From a virus, in IMG/VR virus record IMGVR_UViG_3300005519_000319, positions 1 to 34,757 of that record: 34,757 bases of DNA, one strand, 5' to 3'. Below are positions 28,440 to 34,757 of this stretch, piece after piece (position 1 is the stretch's first letter; the number at the start of each line of letters is the position of its first letter). Under the pieces are notes generated by a model. That model was not told the DNA's origin. It made no database searches and saw only the letters and a program-made list of their open reading frames with translations. Position numbers and translations under genes: made by a program.

Positions 28440-29950
28440 TGGGCATCCAGTTCAACAACATCCCCGGCGCCGGCCTCGTCGCGCCGCTCTTCGCCTTCGA
28501 AGTCACCAGCGGCGGCAGCTATCAGTCGGCGTCGCGGCTGCTGCTGGTCGGGCACAAGAATACCGGCGCGGCGATCCCCGACAACACTCCGCAGGCAATC
28601 GGCTCGGCACAGGAAGCGGTAGCGCTGGCTGGCGCCGGCTCGATGCTGGCCGAAATGGCCCGCGTCGCCTTCCTCAACGCTCCGGTGCAGGAAACGTGGA
28701 TTGTTTCGGCCGCGGCGACTGGCACGGCGCGCGTCGACACCATCAAGGTCAATTCGGCTCCGGCCGGCGGCGGCGCTGGCGTCATCGAGATCGCTGGGGA
28801 ACCCGTGCAGGTCCAGATCGCGGCCGGCGACAGCGCCAACACCGTTGCGGCGGCACTCGCCGCCGCCATCAACGGCTATTTCAACAGCCTGACCGGCGCG
28901 TCCCTGCCGGTCACCGCCACCGTCGTGACGGACACCGTGACCGTCACCGCGCGGCATTTGGGTGCGATCTTCTCCGATCTCGATTTCTTCGTTCCGACCA
29001 CGGTCAACGCCAATGCCTTTGCCGGCGCGGTGCTGACGCTCACCAACACCGTGGTGCCGACTGGCGATCCCGACCTGTCCAGCGCGCTGGCATCGCTTGG
29101 CGACGATCCCTATGACTGGATCGTGTCGCCTTTTGCCGACGCGACCAACATCGGGCGCTATGCCGCGCTGCTCAACGATACGTCCGGGCGCTGGGCTTAC
29201 AGCCGCCAGGTCTATGGCCACGTCTTCAGCACCTCGACCGGCACGACCTCCGCGCTCACCACGCTCGGCCTGTCGCTCAATGATCGTCACCTGACCATCC
29301 TGCCGCGCGTTGCTTCGGCCGGAAACGCCACGCCGGCCTGGCTGTGGGCAACAGGCCTCGTCGCCCGTGTCGTGCCCTGGCTGTCCGATGGCGTTACCGG
29401 CAACGTCTCGCGCAACCAGACCGGCCTGGTGGTCGAGGGCGTCAAGGGGCAGCGCAACCGCTCGACCGTGCCGACCTATGCCGGCCGCAACACGCTGCTG
29501 CGCTCCGGCATTTCGAGCTTTCTGATCACCTCGGATGGCCGCGTGGCGATCGACAAGATCATCACCACCTATCAGAAGGATGCCAACGCCCAGCCCGACG
29601 AGACTTTTCGCGATATCCAGGCCATCGGCCAGCTGGTCGCCATCCTGCGTTTCTTCCGGGCGCAGCTGTCCTATGAGCACGGCCAGAAAGCGCTTGCGGA
29701 CGAAAACCCCGGCGGCCTCGGCTCGCTGTCGACGCCGAAGTCGATCAAGGCGACGCTTGTCCATGCCGCCGACACACTGGAGCTTCAGGGCGTTTTGGAG
29801 AACGCGCGCGGCTTTGCCGACCGCCTGATCGTGCAGCGCAACACCCAGAATGCCAACCGCGTCGACATCATGGCGCCGATCGACCGCGTCAACGCCCTCG
29901 ACGTGATCGCCGCCAATGCTCGGCTCTACAGCCAGTATCGCGACTTGTGA
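28439..29950 (+). CDS. Contractile tail sheath protein (Mu gpL-like)
   Basis: This 503-residue protein starts at ATG 28439. IQFNNIPGAGLVAPLFAFEVTSGGSY and RLLLVGHKNTGAA are the conserved N-terminal handshake region; DPYDWIVSPFADATNIGRYAALLND, GRVAIDKIITTYQKDANAQPDETFRDIQAI and the C-terminal RVDIMAPIDRVNALDVIAANARLYSQYRDL match Mu-type sheath proteins. It polymerises around the tube and contracts to drive injection. It proves that the particle is a myovirus although the head genes are lambda-like. A reverse-strand moron follows before the tube gene. Confidence 0.95.
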   Translation: MGIQFNNIPGAGLVAPLFAFEVTSGGSYQSASRLLLVGHKNTGAAIPDNTPQAIGSAQEAVALAGAGSMLAEMARVAFLNAPVQETWIVSAAATGTARVDTIKVNSAPAGGGAGVIEIAGEPVQVQIAAGDSANTVAAALAAAINGYFNSLTGASLPVTATVVTDTVTVTARHLGAIFSDLDFFVPTTVNANAFAGAVLTLTNTVVPTGDPDLSSALASLGDDPYDWIVSPFADATNIGRYAALLNDTSGRWAYSRQVYGHVFSTSTGTTSALTTLGLSLNDRHLTILPRVASAGNATPAWLWATGLVARVVPWLSDGVTGNVSRNQTGLVVEGVKGQRNRSTVPTYAGRNTLLRSGISSFLITSDGRVAIDKIITTYQKDANAQPDETFRDIQAIGQLVAILRFFRAQLSYEHGQKALADENPGGLGSLSTPKSIKATLVHAADTLELQGVLENARGFADRLIVQRNTQNANRVDIMAPIDRVNALDVIAANARLYSQYRDL

Positions 29951-29986
29951 GGTCTGTCGTCGCTGATGCGTTCGCCGCGAGACATA

Positions 29987-30676
29987 TCAGGGGACCTTGA
30001 ACGCTCCGGAAGTCAGCGAATTGGCTAGGCGATTCGAGGCGGCCACTGTTTCGTAGCGGCCCCCGTCGAAGTGAACGGCGTAGTGGTCAGGTAGCCACTT
30101 TAAAATCTTCTCAATCGGACCGACCGTTACTCGTTCGTTGGTGATCTGCAATGTCATGCGCATAAGCGATACACCGGAGCCAAACGTCGCCCCGAGGTTG
30201 TCGGGATCGACCTCCTTCACGGACTTTGGGTCTGATAGATCATCGAAGGTTACAAGTTGTGGGTACTCACCACGCGGCACGATGCCCGTAAGGCGGATCG
30301 TCTCCAGCCGACCGAAAATCTGAGCGGTCGTGCCGTTGATGGCCTCAATTTTAGAGTTAAAGGTGTGGACCGCACGATCGGTTTCATCTTGTTCGCGGAG
30401 GACGGCAAAGAGGTACTTGCCGGGCGAAACTTCCACGAAGGACGATTCTCCCTTGATCCAGCCGTGCCCCCTGCCTGCCGTAATGGGGATCCATTTGGGA
30501 TTAAGGCTGACGCCGGCCGCAATCGTGCTTCCTCCTGATATGACACCATGCGGCGTGTGAACTTCAAGTACGAGCTTTTGATGCCACTCCCAGCTTCTGA
30601 AGCCAAGCAAACGCGGCCCAGCGAACCAGATGGCAAGAAGAAGAGCGGCCCAGATGGCAATAGTCCCACGGGTCAT
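29987..30676 (-). CDS. Membrane-anchored moron protein between sheath and tube
   Basis: This 229-residue protein is encoded opposite to the tail operon, between two genes that are normally adjacent. It begins MTRGTIAIWAALLLAIWFAG (one N-terminal membrane segment or uncleaved signal, about residues 6-22), and has a periplasmic beta-rich region with HTPHGVISGGSTIAAGVSLNPKWIP and a C-terminal DHYAVHFDGGRYETVA. Similar small exported proteins occur in rhizobial genomes but I cannot name a family. AAGGGG lies about 12 bases before ATG 30676. Base composition is lower in GC than in flanking genes, suggesting recent gain. It is probably made during lysogeny and may alter the cell surface or exclude other phages. 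Confidence 0.8.
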   Translation of the reverse strand: MTRGTIAIWAALLLAIWFAGPRLLGFRSWEWHQKLVLEVHTPHGVISGGSTIAAGVSLNPKWIPITAGRGHGWIKGESSFVEVSPGKYLFAVLREQDETDRAVHTFNSKIEAINGTTAQIFGRLETIRLTGIVPRGEYPQLVTFDDLSDPKSVKEVDPDNLGATFGSGVSLMRMTLQITNERVTVGPIEKILKWLPDHYAVHFDGGRYETVAASNRLANSLTSGAFKVP

Positions 30677-30714
30677 TAATAGCTGCCCCTTTGGCGAAGA
30701 TTGCCCACCATCTA

Positions 30715-30728
30715 CTCAATTGATTGAG
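30715..30728. promoter_or_regulatory. Palindrome CTCAAT-TG-ATTGAG in the moron promoter region
   Basis: A perfect six-base inverted repeat around TG, 39 bases before the moron start. The area is AT-richer than its surroundings. It may be an operator for the moron gene, expressed independently of the tail operon. Confidence 0.4.
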
Positions 30729-30832
30729 AAGATTTGAAAATAGCCGCTCGAATTTAAAGGCTACCTGGCTTTGAGGCTGCGGGTTCTCAGGCTGCAGCGC
30801 CAGTCCAATGATCCAATTGAAAGGGAACTCCG

Positions 30833-31198
30833 ATGCAGAATTTTGGTGGAGAGATGACGTTTGCCCTGTCGACGGGCGATCGCATCGTGGTGCGTGGGGC
30901 GGCGACGGTAATGTCGTCGAACCTCAATTTTACCGGCGCAGCCAACCAGGACGGATCGGTCTACCGGACGGCTGAGCCGACCGGCTACGGCTTCGAGCTG
31001 ACCTTCGAAGATATGCCGGCCGACGACTGGAATCGGCTCATGCGGGCATCCGGCTTCAATGTCACGCTGAACGAGTCTTTCAACGGCGCGCAGCATCTGT
31101 GGACGGAAGCCGCGTTCACCGGGCGGCCCTCCATCAATCGCGCAACAGGCGAGGTTTCCGGCGTCGCCGGCATCGCGCGCGCCTACAAGAAGATCTGA
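30833..31198 (+). CDS. Tail tube protein (Mu gpM-like)
   Basis: The 121-residue protein starts at ATG 30833 with AAGGGAA upstream. EMTFALSTGDRIVVRGAATVMSSNLNFTGAANQDGSVYRTAEPTGYGFELTFEDMP is the conserved beta core of Mu-like tube proteins. Subunits stack as hexamers inside the sheath to form the DNA channel. It is displaced about 880 bases from the sheath gene by the moron. Confidence 0.92.
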   Translation: MQNFGGEMTFALSTGDRIVVRGAATVMSSNLNFTGAANQDGSVYRTAEPTGYGFELTFEDMPADDWNRLMRASGFNVTLNESFNGAQHLWTEAAFTGRPSINRATGEVSGVAGIARAYKKI

Positions 31199-31200
31199 CG

Positions 31201-31506
31201 ATGGCTGAAAAGATCATTCCGCTTTCGAGGCAGTACGAGGCGCATGGCGAGGTCTTCAAGAGCGTCACCGTGCGCGAACCCGGCTTCGAGGATCTGCTGG
31301 CGCTAGGCGAACCCTATGAGATGCAGAAGGCGGCCGGGCAGAATGTCGTCATCGAGAACACCGCCACGGTCGCCGCTTATGTCAAGCGTTGCGTGACGGC
31401 GCCAGGCGTCGAAAAATTGGGCGTCCTTGGCCTCGCCGATGCCAGGCTGGTCAGGGAAGGCGTGCTTGATTTTTTTATCCGTACCGCGCCGCCGGCTGCC
31501 GGGTAG
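31201..31506 (+). CDS. Tail assembly chaperone, short frame
   Basis: This 101-residue protein starts at ATG 31201, directly after the tube stop. EVFKSVTVREPGFEDLLALGEPYEMQ and ATVAAYVKRCVTAPGVEKLGVLGLADARLVREGVLDFF match the short chaperone (Mu gp41/P2 gpE type) that binds the tape measure protein during tail assembly. The last codons run over a slippery heptamer (31470-31476), after which some ribosomes shift to the -1 frame and make the longer form. Confidence 0.85.
   Translation: MAEKIIPLSRQYEAHGEVFKSVTVREPGFEDLLALGEPYEMQKAAGQNVVIENTATVAAYVKRCVTAPGVEKLGVLGLADARLVREGVLDFFIRTAPPAAG
31470..31476 (+). promoter_or_regulatory. -1 programmed frameshift site T TTT TTT
   Basis: Seven T residues lie in register as X XXY YYZ (codons TTT TTT after GAT). 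A slip by one base moves ribosomes to a frame that is open to 31649. A GC-rich region follows and may form a stimulatory structure. Such a shift before the tape measure gene is a hallmark of tailed phages. Confidence 0.85.
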
Positions 31507-31649
31507 GCGATATTGTCGGCATCCAGGCCGATGACCTGATGTTCCATTTCGGCTGGCAGCCGAATGTGGTGCTGCCGCTGACCTTCTCCGAGATCAGTAT
31601 GCTGCATCATCGCGGCATCGAATTCCTGAAACGCAGGCCCAAATCATGA
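31476..31649 (+). CDS. Tail assembly chaperone, -1 frame extension
   Basis: From 31476 the -1 frame reads YPYRAAGCRVGDIVGIQADD, then LMFHFGWQPNVVLPLTFSEI, SMLHHRGIEFLKRRPKS and stops at TGA 31647-31649. It has no ATG or ribosome site of its own and makes sense only as an extension of the short chaperone, giving a fusion of 149 residues. The TFSEIxxxHxRxIEFLKR end resembles the extension domain of other phages (Mu gp42, P2 E'). The longer form binds the tape measure protein. The tape measure ATG overlaps its stop (ATGA). Confidence 0.8.
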   Translation, partial: YPYRAAGCRVGDIVGIQADDLMFHFGWQPNVVLPLTFSEISMLHHRGIEFLKRRPKS

Positions 31650-33448
31650 GCAACCGCACGATCGAGGCAATCCTGCGCCTGTCGGCGAAGCTCGGCCCGA
31701 TGGGAGCCTTCGGCCTGTTGTCAGGCAAACTCAACCAGGTGAACCAGAAGGCGCTGGCGTTCAACAGGACGCAATCCATGATGGCGCGGACATCGGCGCT
31801 TGCCATGAATGCGATGCGCGGCGTCATCGGCTATCAGATCGTGCGCGGGGCAGGGGCGCTGGTCACGAATTTTGCCAGTGCCGAACGCCGCCTGAACCGC
31901 ATCGCGATCAACGCCGATGCCGGCAAGGACACCATGTCTGAAATGTTCCGCACCGTCGACCGTGCGGCGCTCGATTACTCGACGACGCAGGACAGCGTCA
32001 CCGACGGCTTGGAAACGCTTGTTGCTGCCGGTCGCAACCTTGACGACGCATTGTCGTTCCTGCCGGCGGTGACGGCGACTGCGCAGGCTGCCGGAGCCGA
32101 GATAACCGACATCGCCACGACGGCCGATTCCATCGGCACGAACTTTGGCATTGCCGGAGGCCAGATGCAGCGCGCCTTCGACATCCTTGTCACCTCGGGC
32201 AAGCAGGGCAAGTTCGAACTGAAGGATATGGCGCAGTATATCCCGAGCTTGGCGCCCGCCTTCGCCGCGCTTGGCTACAAAGGCGAGAAGGGACTTGGCC
32301 GGCTGGCATCGGCGTTGCAGACCATCCGCATCCGCGAAGGCGACGCATCCGAGGCCGCCACCGACCTCCAGAATGTCTTGCAGAAGATGGAGAGCCAGGA
32401 GACGGTCAAGAACTTCGCCAAGTTCCATATCAACCTGCCCGAGGAACTGGCCAAGGCCCGCAAGGAGGGCAAGGACCTGCTCGATGTGATGATCGAGTTG
32501 ACCGAGAAGGCGACCAAGGGCGACCTTTCGAAGATCCCGCGTCTTTTCACCGATCTCCAGGTGCAAAAGGGTATGCGCGCGCTCGTTCAGGGCAAGGACG
32601 CCTTCCACCAATTCGTCGCCGACCTCGACAATGTCGACGGGTCGACCTTGCGTGATCTGGGCAAAATCCTCGACGACAACCAGTCCAAGATTGACCGCAT
32701 GGGCGCGTCCTGGGAGCGCATGAAACGGTCGATCGGCTCGGGCATCGCGCCTGCCGCAACCGATGCCATGGATTACATCAGCTCCAACATGGACAAGGCC
32801 CAGTTCATCAACGCACAGTTGGACAAGGAAGGCATGAGCTTCATACAGAAGCGCATGTGGTGGCTGCGCAACGGCTTCGACAATTACGATCAGGGGCTCA
32901 AAGCATTTCAGGGCGGCTGGCGTTCGCCGGAGGGCCTGCTTGCCGCCAAGGGCACGCCTGCCGTCAATCCCGAACTGCCGTCGCATCGTCAGGATGCGGT
33001 CAGCCACGGTGGCACGCCGGTCCCGACACCGCGCCCCGACGATCTGGGCAGGCCGTTCCGATATGCCGACACGCCGCGCTGGCGCGGATCAACGCTAGAT
33101 CCGCGCGTGCTGGCGCCGCACGCGCGGCAACCACAGGGCAGCATGATGGATCAGGCGGTGGGTGCGGCTCAATCTGCCGCCGCCGCCGATCTGAAACAGG
33201 CCGGCATCGAGACGGCTTCCTCCGTTTCCGATGGCGGCAAGAAGGCGCGCGACAGCCTCATGGAGGGCGCCGACAGCCTGTCGACCGTTGCCGGCGAACT
33301 GAAGTCGGCGCTGGTGGCCGGCGCCAACAGCCTTGCCGCCGCCGCGCGCAGCGCCGCCGCCGATCTGTCGCGCCCAATCGGCTCGTTGAAGCCGGTTCGC
33401 GCCGACACGGGCCGCTCCAATGCCGGCCTTGGCATAGGGTCAAAGTAA
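31646..33448 (+). CDS. Tape measure protein (TP901-like)
   Basis: This 600-residue protein starts at ATG 31646. The core (about 70-330) has the pattern of PhageMin_Tail proteins: FASAERRLNRIAINADAGKDTMSEMFRTVDR, TTQDSVTDGLETLVAAGRNLDDALSFLPAVTATAQAAGAEITDIATTADSIGTNFGI, ALGYKGEKGLGRLASALQTIRIREGDASEAATDLQNVLQKM. The C-terminal third is proline-rich, then alanine-rich and helical. It sets tail length; as about 0.15 nm of tail goes with each residue in other phages, 600 residues suggest a tail near 90 nm. It overlaps the gpN-like gene by one base. Confidence 0.93.
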   Translation: MSNRTIEAILRLSAKLGPMGAFGLLSGKLNQVNQKALAFNRTQSMMARTSALAMNAMRGVIGYQIVRGAGALVTNFASAERRLNRIAINADAGKDTMSEMFRTVDRAALDYSTTQDSVTDGLETLVAAGRNLDDALSFLPAVTATAQAAGAEITDIATTADSIGTNFGIAGGQMQRAFDILVTSGKQGKFELKDMAQYIPSLAPAFAALGYKGEKGLGRLASALQTIRIREGDASEAATDLQNVLQKMESQETVKNFAKFHINLPEELAKARKEGKDLLDVMIELTEKATKGDLSKIPRLFTDLQVQKGMRALVQGKDAFHQFVADLDNVDGSTLRDLGKILDDNQSKIDRMGASWERMKRSIGSGIAPAATDAMDYISSNMDKAQFINAQLDKEGMSFIQKRMWWLRNGFDNYDQGLKAFQGGWRSPEGLLAAKGTPAVNPELPSHRQDAVSHGGTPVPTPRPDDLGRPFRYADTPRWRGSTLDPRVLAPHARQPQGSMMDQAVGAAQSAAAADLKQAGIETASSVSDGGKKARDSLMEGADSLSTVAGELKSALVAGANSLAAAARSAAADLSRPIGSLKPVRADTGRSNAGLGIGSK

Positions 33449-34590
33449 TGCGCGACTGGTTGAAAGCCTTCCGCCCCGCATCCTTCCGGGGTGTGCCGTT
33501 CTTCGTCGAGGTCGAGAATGCCGAGGGTGGCCGCCGCGTCGCCGTCTCGCCGATCGCCTATTCCAACCTGCATGTCACCGAGGACATGGGCGGCGACGTC
33601 AGGCGCTTCAGCCTGTCGGCTTACGTCGCTGGCGACCTCGCCGATGCCGCGGCCCGTGGCTTCACTTCCGCGCTCAACGCGCCGGAGGCGGCGACGCTTG
33701 TCCTGCCGATGTCCGGTCCGGTTCTCGTGCGGGTGCCGCGCTGGAGCCTGTCCCGCGAGCGTGCGCGCGCAGGTTTTGTCGGCTTCGAAATCGACTTCGT
33801 CGCCGCCGGCCTGCCGTCGCTGCCCTTCGCTGCCGTGCCTGGGGCTCTGGCCATTGCATCGCTGATCTCGGCCGGCGCAGCACTCGTGTCCAACGCCGCC
33901 GCATTCCGTATGCGCGATACCGCGACCGGGCAGGCGGCACCTTCGGCGCTGGCCATAGCCACCGCCGCCGGCCAGTTGGCATCTGTGGCAAGCGCCGCGG
34001 GTCTGCCGGATGCGAGGCTATCCGAAATCGGCGATGCGATTGCCACGATAAACCGCCTGTCGAGCGAACCGGTGGTGCAGGCGGCAGCTGTCGCTTCGGC
34101 GATCGTCTTGACCTCTGGCGCGATTGCCGATGTTGGCGATCCCGCGCCCACGGTCGAGGCCTTCGCTTCGGCAGCCGTCCCTGCCGGGTCCGATGTTTTC
34201 GATCTGGTGGCTGCGGCGGCTTTTGCTGCCGGCTTCTGCCAGGCGCTTGCGGCGGGTGACTATTTCTCGCGCCAGGATGCGCGCCGCGCGCGCGACCGCA
34301 TCGCGCCCGTGGTCGATCCGGTTCTTGACGCTCTGGCGGGCGGGCTTGACGTGTCGGTCAATGAATGGCTGTCCGACATTGCCGCCACCGCCGCGTCCGA
34401 TCTGAGCACTGTCGCCGCAAACCGGGCGCCGCTGGTCAATGTCCAGACAGAGATATCGCTGCCTGCGACGGCGCTTGCCTATGCTCTTTATGGGGACGCG
34501 GGCAGGGCGGGCGAACTCGTGTCGCGCAACAGCGTTGCCACGCCGGCAGCCATGCCGGTCCAGTTCGAGGCCATTGCGCCAGCAACTTAA
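33448..34590 (+). CDS. DNA circularisation protein N / tail hub connector (Mu gpN-like)
   Basis: The 380-residue protein starts at ATG 33448, overlapping the tape measure stop (TAATG). WLKAFRPASFRGVPFFVEVENAEGGRRVAVSPIAYSNLHVTEDMGGDVRRFSLSAYVAGDLADAAARGF is the conserved N-terminal DNA_circ_N region. The middle is alanine-rich and helical, and the C-terminal part holds TALAYALYGDAGRAGELVSRNSVATPAAMPVQFEAIAP, as in Mu gpN. Despite the family name it is now seen as part of the baseplate hub that sits at the tip of the tail tube. Confidence 0.9.
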   Translation: MRDWLKAFRPASFRGVPFFVEVENAEGGRRVAVSPIAYSNLHVTEDMGGDVRRFSLSAYVAGDLADAAARGFTSALNAPEAATLVLPMSGPVLVRVPRWSLSRERARAGFVGFEIDFVAAGLPSLPFAAVPGALAIASLISAGAALVSNAAAFRMRDTATGQAAPSALAIATAAGQLASVASAAGLPDARLSEIGDAIATINRLSSEPVVQAAAVASAIVLTSGAIADVGDPAPTVEAFASAAVPAGSDVFDLVAAAAFAAGFCQALAAGDYFSRQDARRARDRIAPVVDPVLDALAGGLDVSVNEWLSDIAATAASDLSTVAANRAPLVNVQTEISLPATALAYALYGDAGRAGELVSRNSVATPAAMPVQFEAIAPAT

Positions 34591-34622
34591 AATCGGGCCG
34601 TCGGCAGTAAGGCGGACCTCAC

Positions 34623-34757
34623 ATGCTGAACCCAGATTGGAATGAAGAAGTAGATTACCCACTCGCGAACGAGCGCCTTCCAAAGAAGCGTATTGGTTGG
34701 ATCTGTCGTGTGATAGGCGCCCCACGCACCCCGGCCGGTCGCGTGATCGTTGAAGCC
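34623..34757 (+). CDS. Partial open frame at the window edge, unrecognised
   Basis: From ATG 34623 a frame stays open for 45 codons to the end (MLNPDWNEEVDYPLANERLP ...). AAGGCGGA lies about 11 bases upstream. It does not look like the Mu gpP/tail hub protein expected next. The opposite strand is also open here with an aromatic stretch (WVIYFFIPIWVQHV), so this could instead be the 3' end of another reverse-strand moron. Both are weakly supported. Confidence 0.3.
   Translation, partial: MLNPDWNEEVDYPLANERLPKKRIGWICRVIGAPRTPAGRVIVEA

Noticed and set aside
28154-29764. 536-residue reverse-strand frame across the tail sheath gene
   Set aside because: It is a shadow of the sheath gene with low-complexity R/G/D composition.
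1-34757. CRISPR arrays, tRNA or rRNA genes, insertion sequences
   Set aside because: I found no regularly spaced repeats, no tRNA-like cloverleaf with a conserved T-arm, and no transposase in any frame.

Overview
The window is most of an integrated temperate phage in a GC-rich alphaproteobacterium. The host is most likely a Rhizobiales member such as Mesorhizobium. This rests on a PAS-HWE histidine kinase, a DUF6894-type protein, a small YFVVQS-type protein common in rhizobia, and the general codon style. The host assignment is an inference, because no rRNA or tRNA gene is present.

Layout. (1) 1-2554, minus strand: a lysogeny/excision operon of an unknown protein, an HD-family nucleotidase-like protein, an excisionase-like protein and a tyrosine integrase. 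(2) 2717-6094: cargo that looks chromosomal rather than viral, namely an exported protein broken by an amber codon, a small conserved protein, an orphan HWE sensor kinase, a DUF6894 protein, a two-helix membrane protein and a small sunset-type domain. (3) 6370-11070: a candidate immune island. A minus-strand run encodes a TIR-like protein, a caspase-like protease, a 91-residue RyR-like protein and a calcineurin-like phosphoesterase. It faces a plus-strand pair of a classical TIR protein and a ThsB/DUF1863-type TIR protein across a 493-bp gene-free divergent region. (4) 11226-12842: a CI-type S24 repressor, a divergent operator/promoter region and Cro-like early regulators. (5) 12832-18454: early genes, including a cytosine-5 DNA methyltransferase whose 3' half is also open in a second, protein-like frame, a TOPRIM primase and an SF3 helicase, ending at a strong terminator. 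(6) 18548-27490: a lambda-type head module: tail protein Z, a cos-like dyad with repeats, small and large terminase (GpA), portal, gpW-like joiner, S49 protease, scaffold, decoration protein D, capsid E and a head-tail joiner. (7) 27487-34590: a Mu-like contractile tail module: tail terminator candidate, DUF2635, sheath, tube, assembly chaperone with a canonical -1 slippery heptamer, tape measure and DNA circularisation protein N. A reverse-strand membrane-protein moron sits between sheath and tube. The window stops before the baseplate, tail fibres and lysis genes.

How it fits together. The phage would make a cos-packaged virion with a lambda-like head and a contractile Mu-like tail. In the prophage state the CI repressor silences the early and late genes, while the cargo and morons probably run from their own promoters. 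The most exciting part is the island at 6.4-11.1 kb. It brings together three TIR-superfamily proteins (possible makers of NAD-derived signals), a caspase-like protease (possible effector), a small possible ligand-binding protein and a phosphoesterase (possible signal eraser or nuclease). It overlaps in concept with TIR-caspase (Thoeris-like) immunity, but I do not recognise this exact gene set as a described system.
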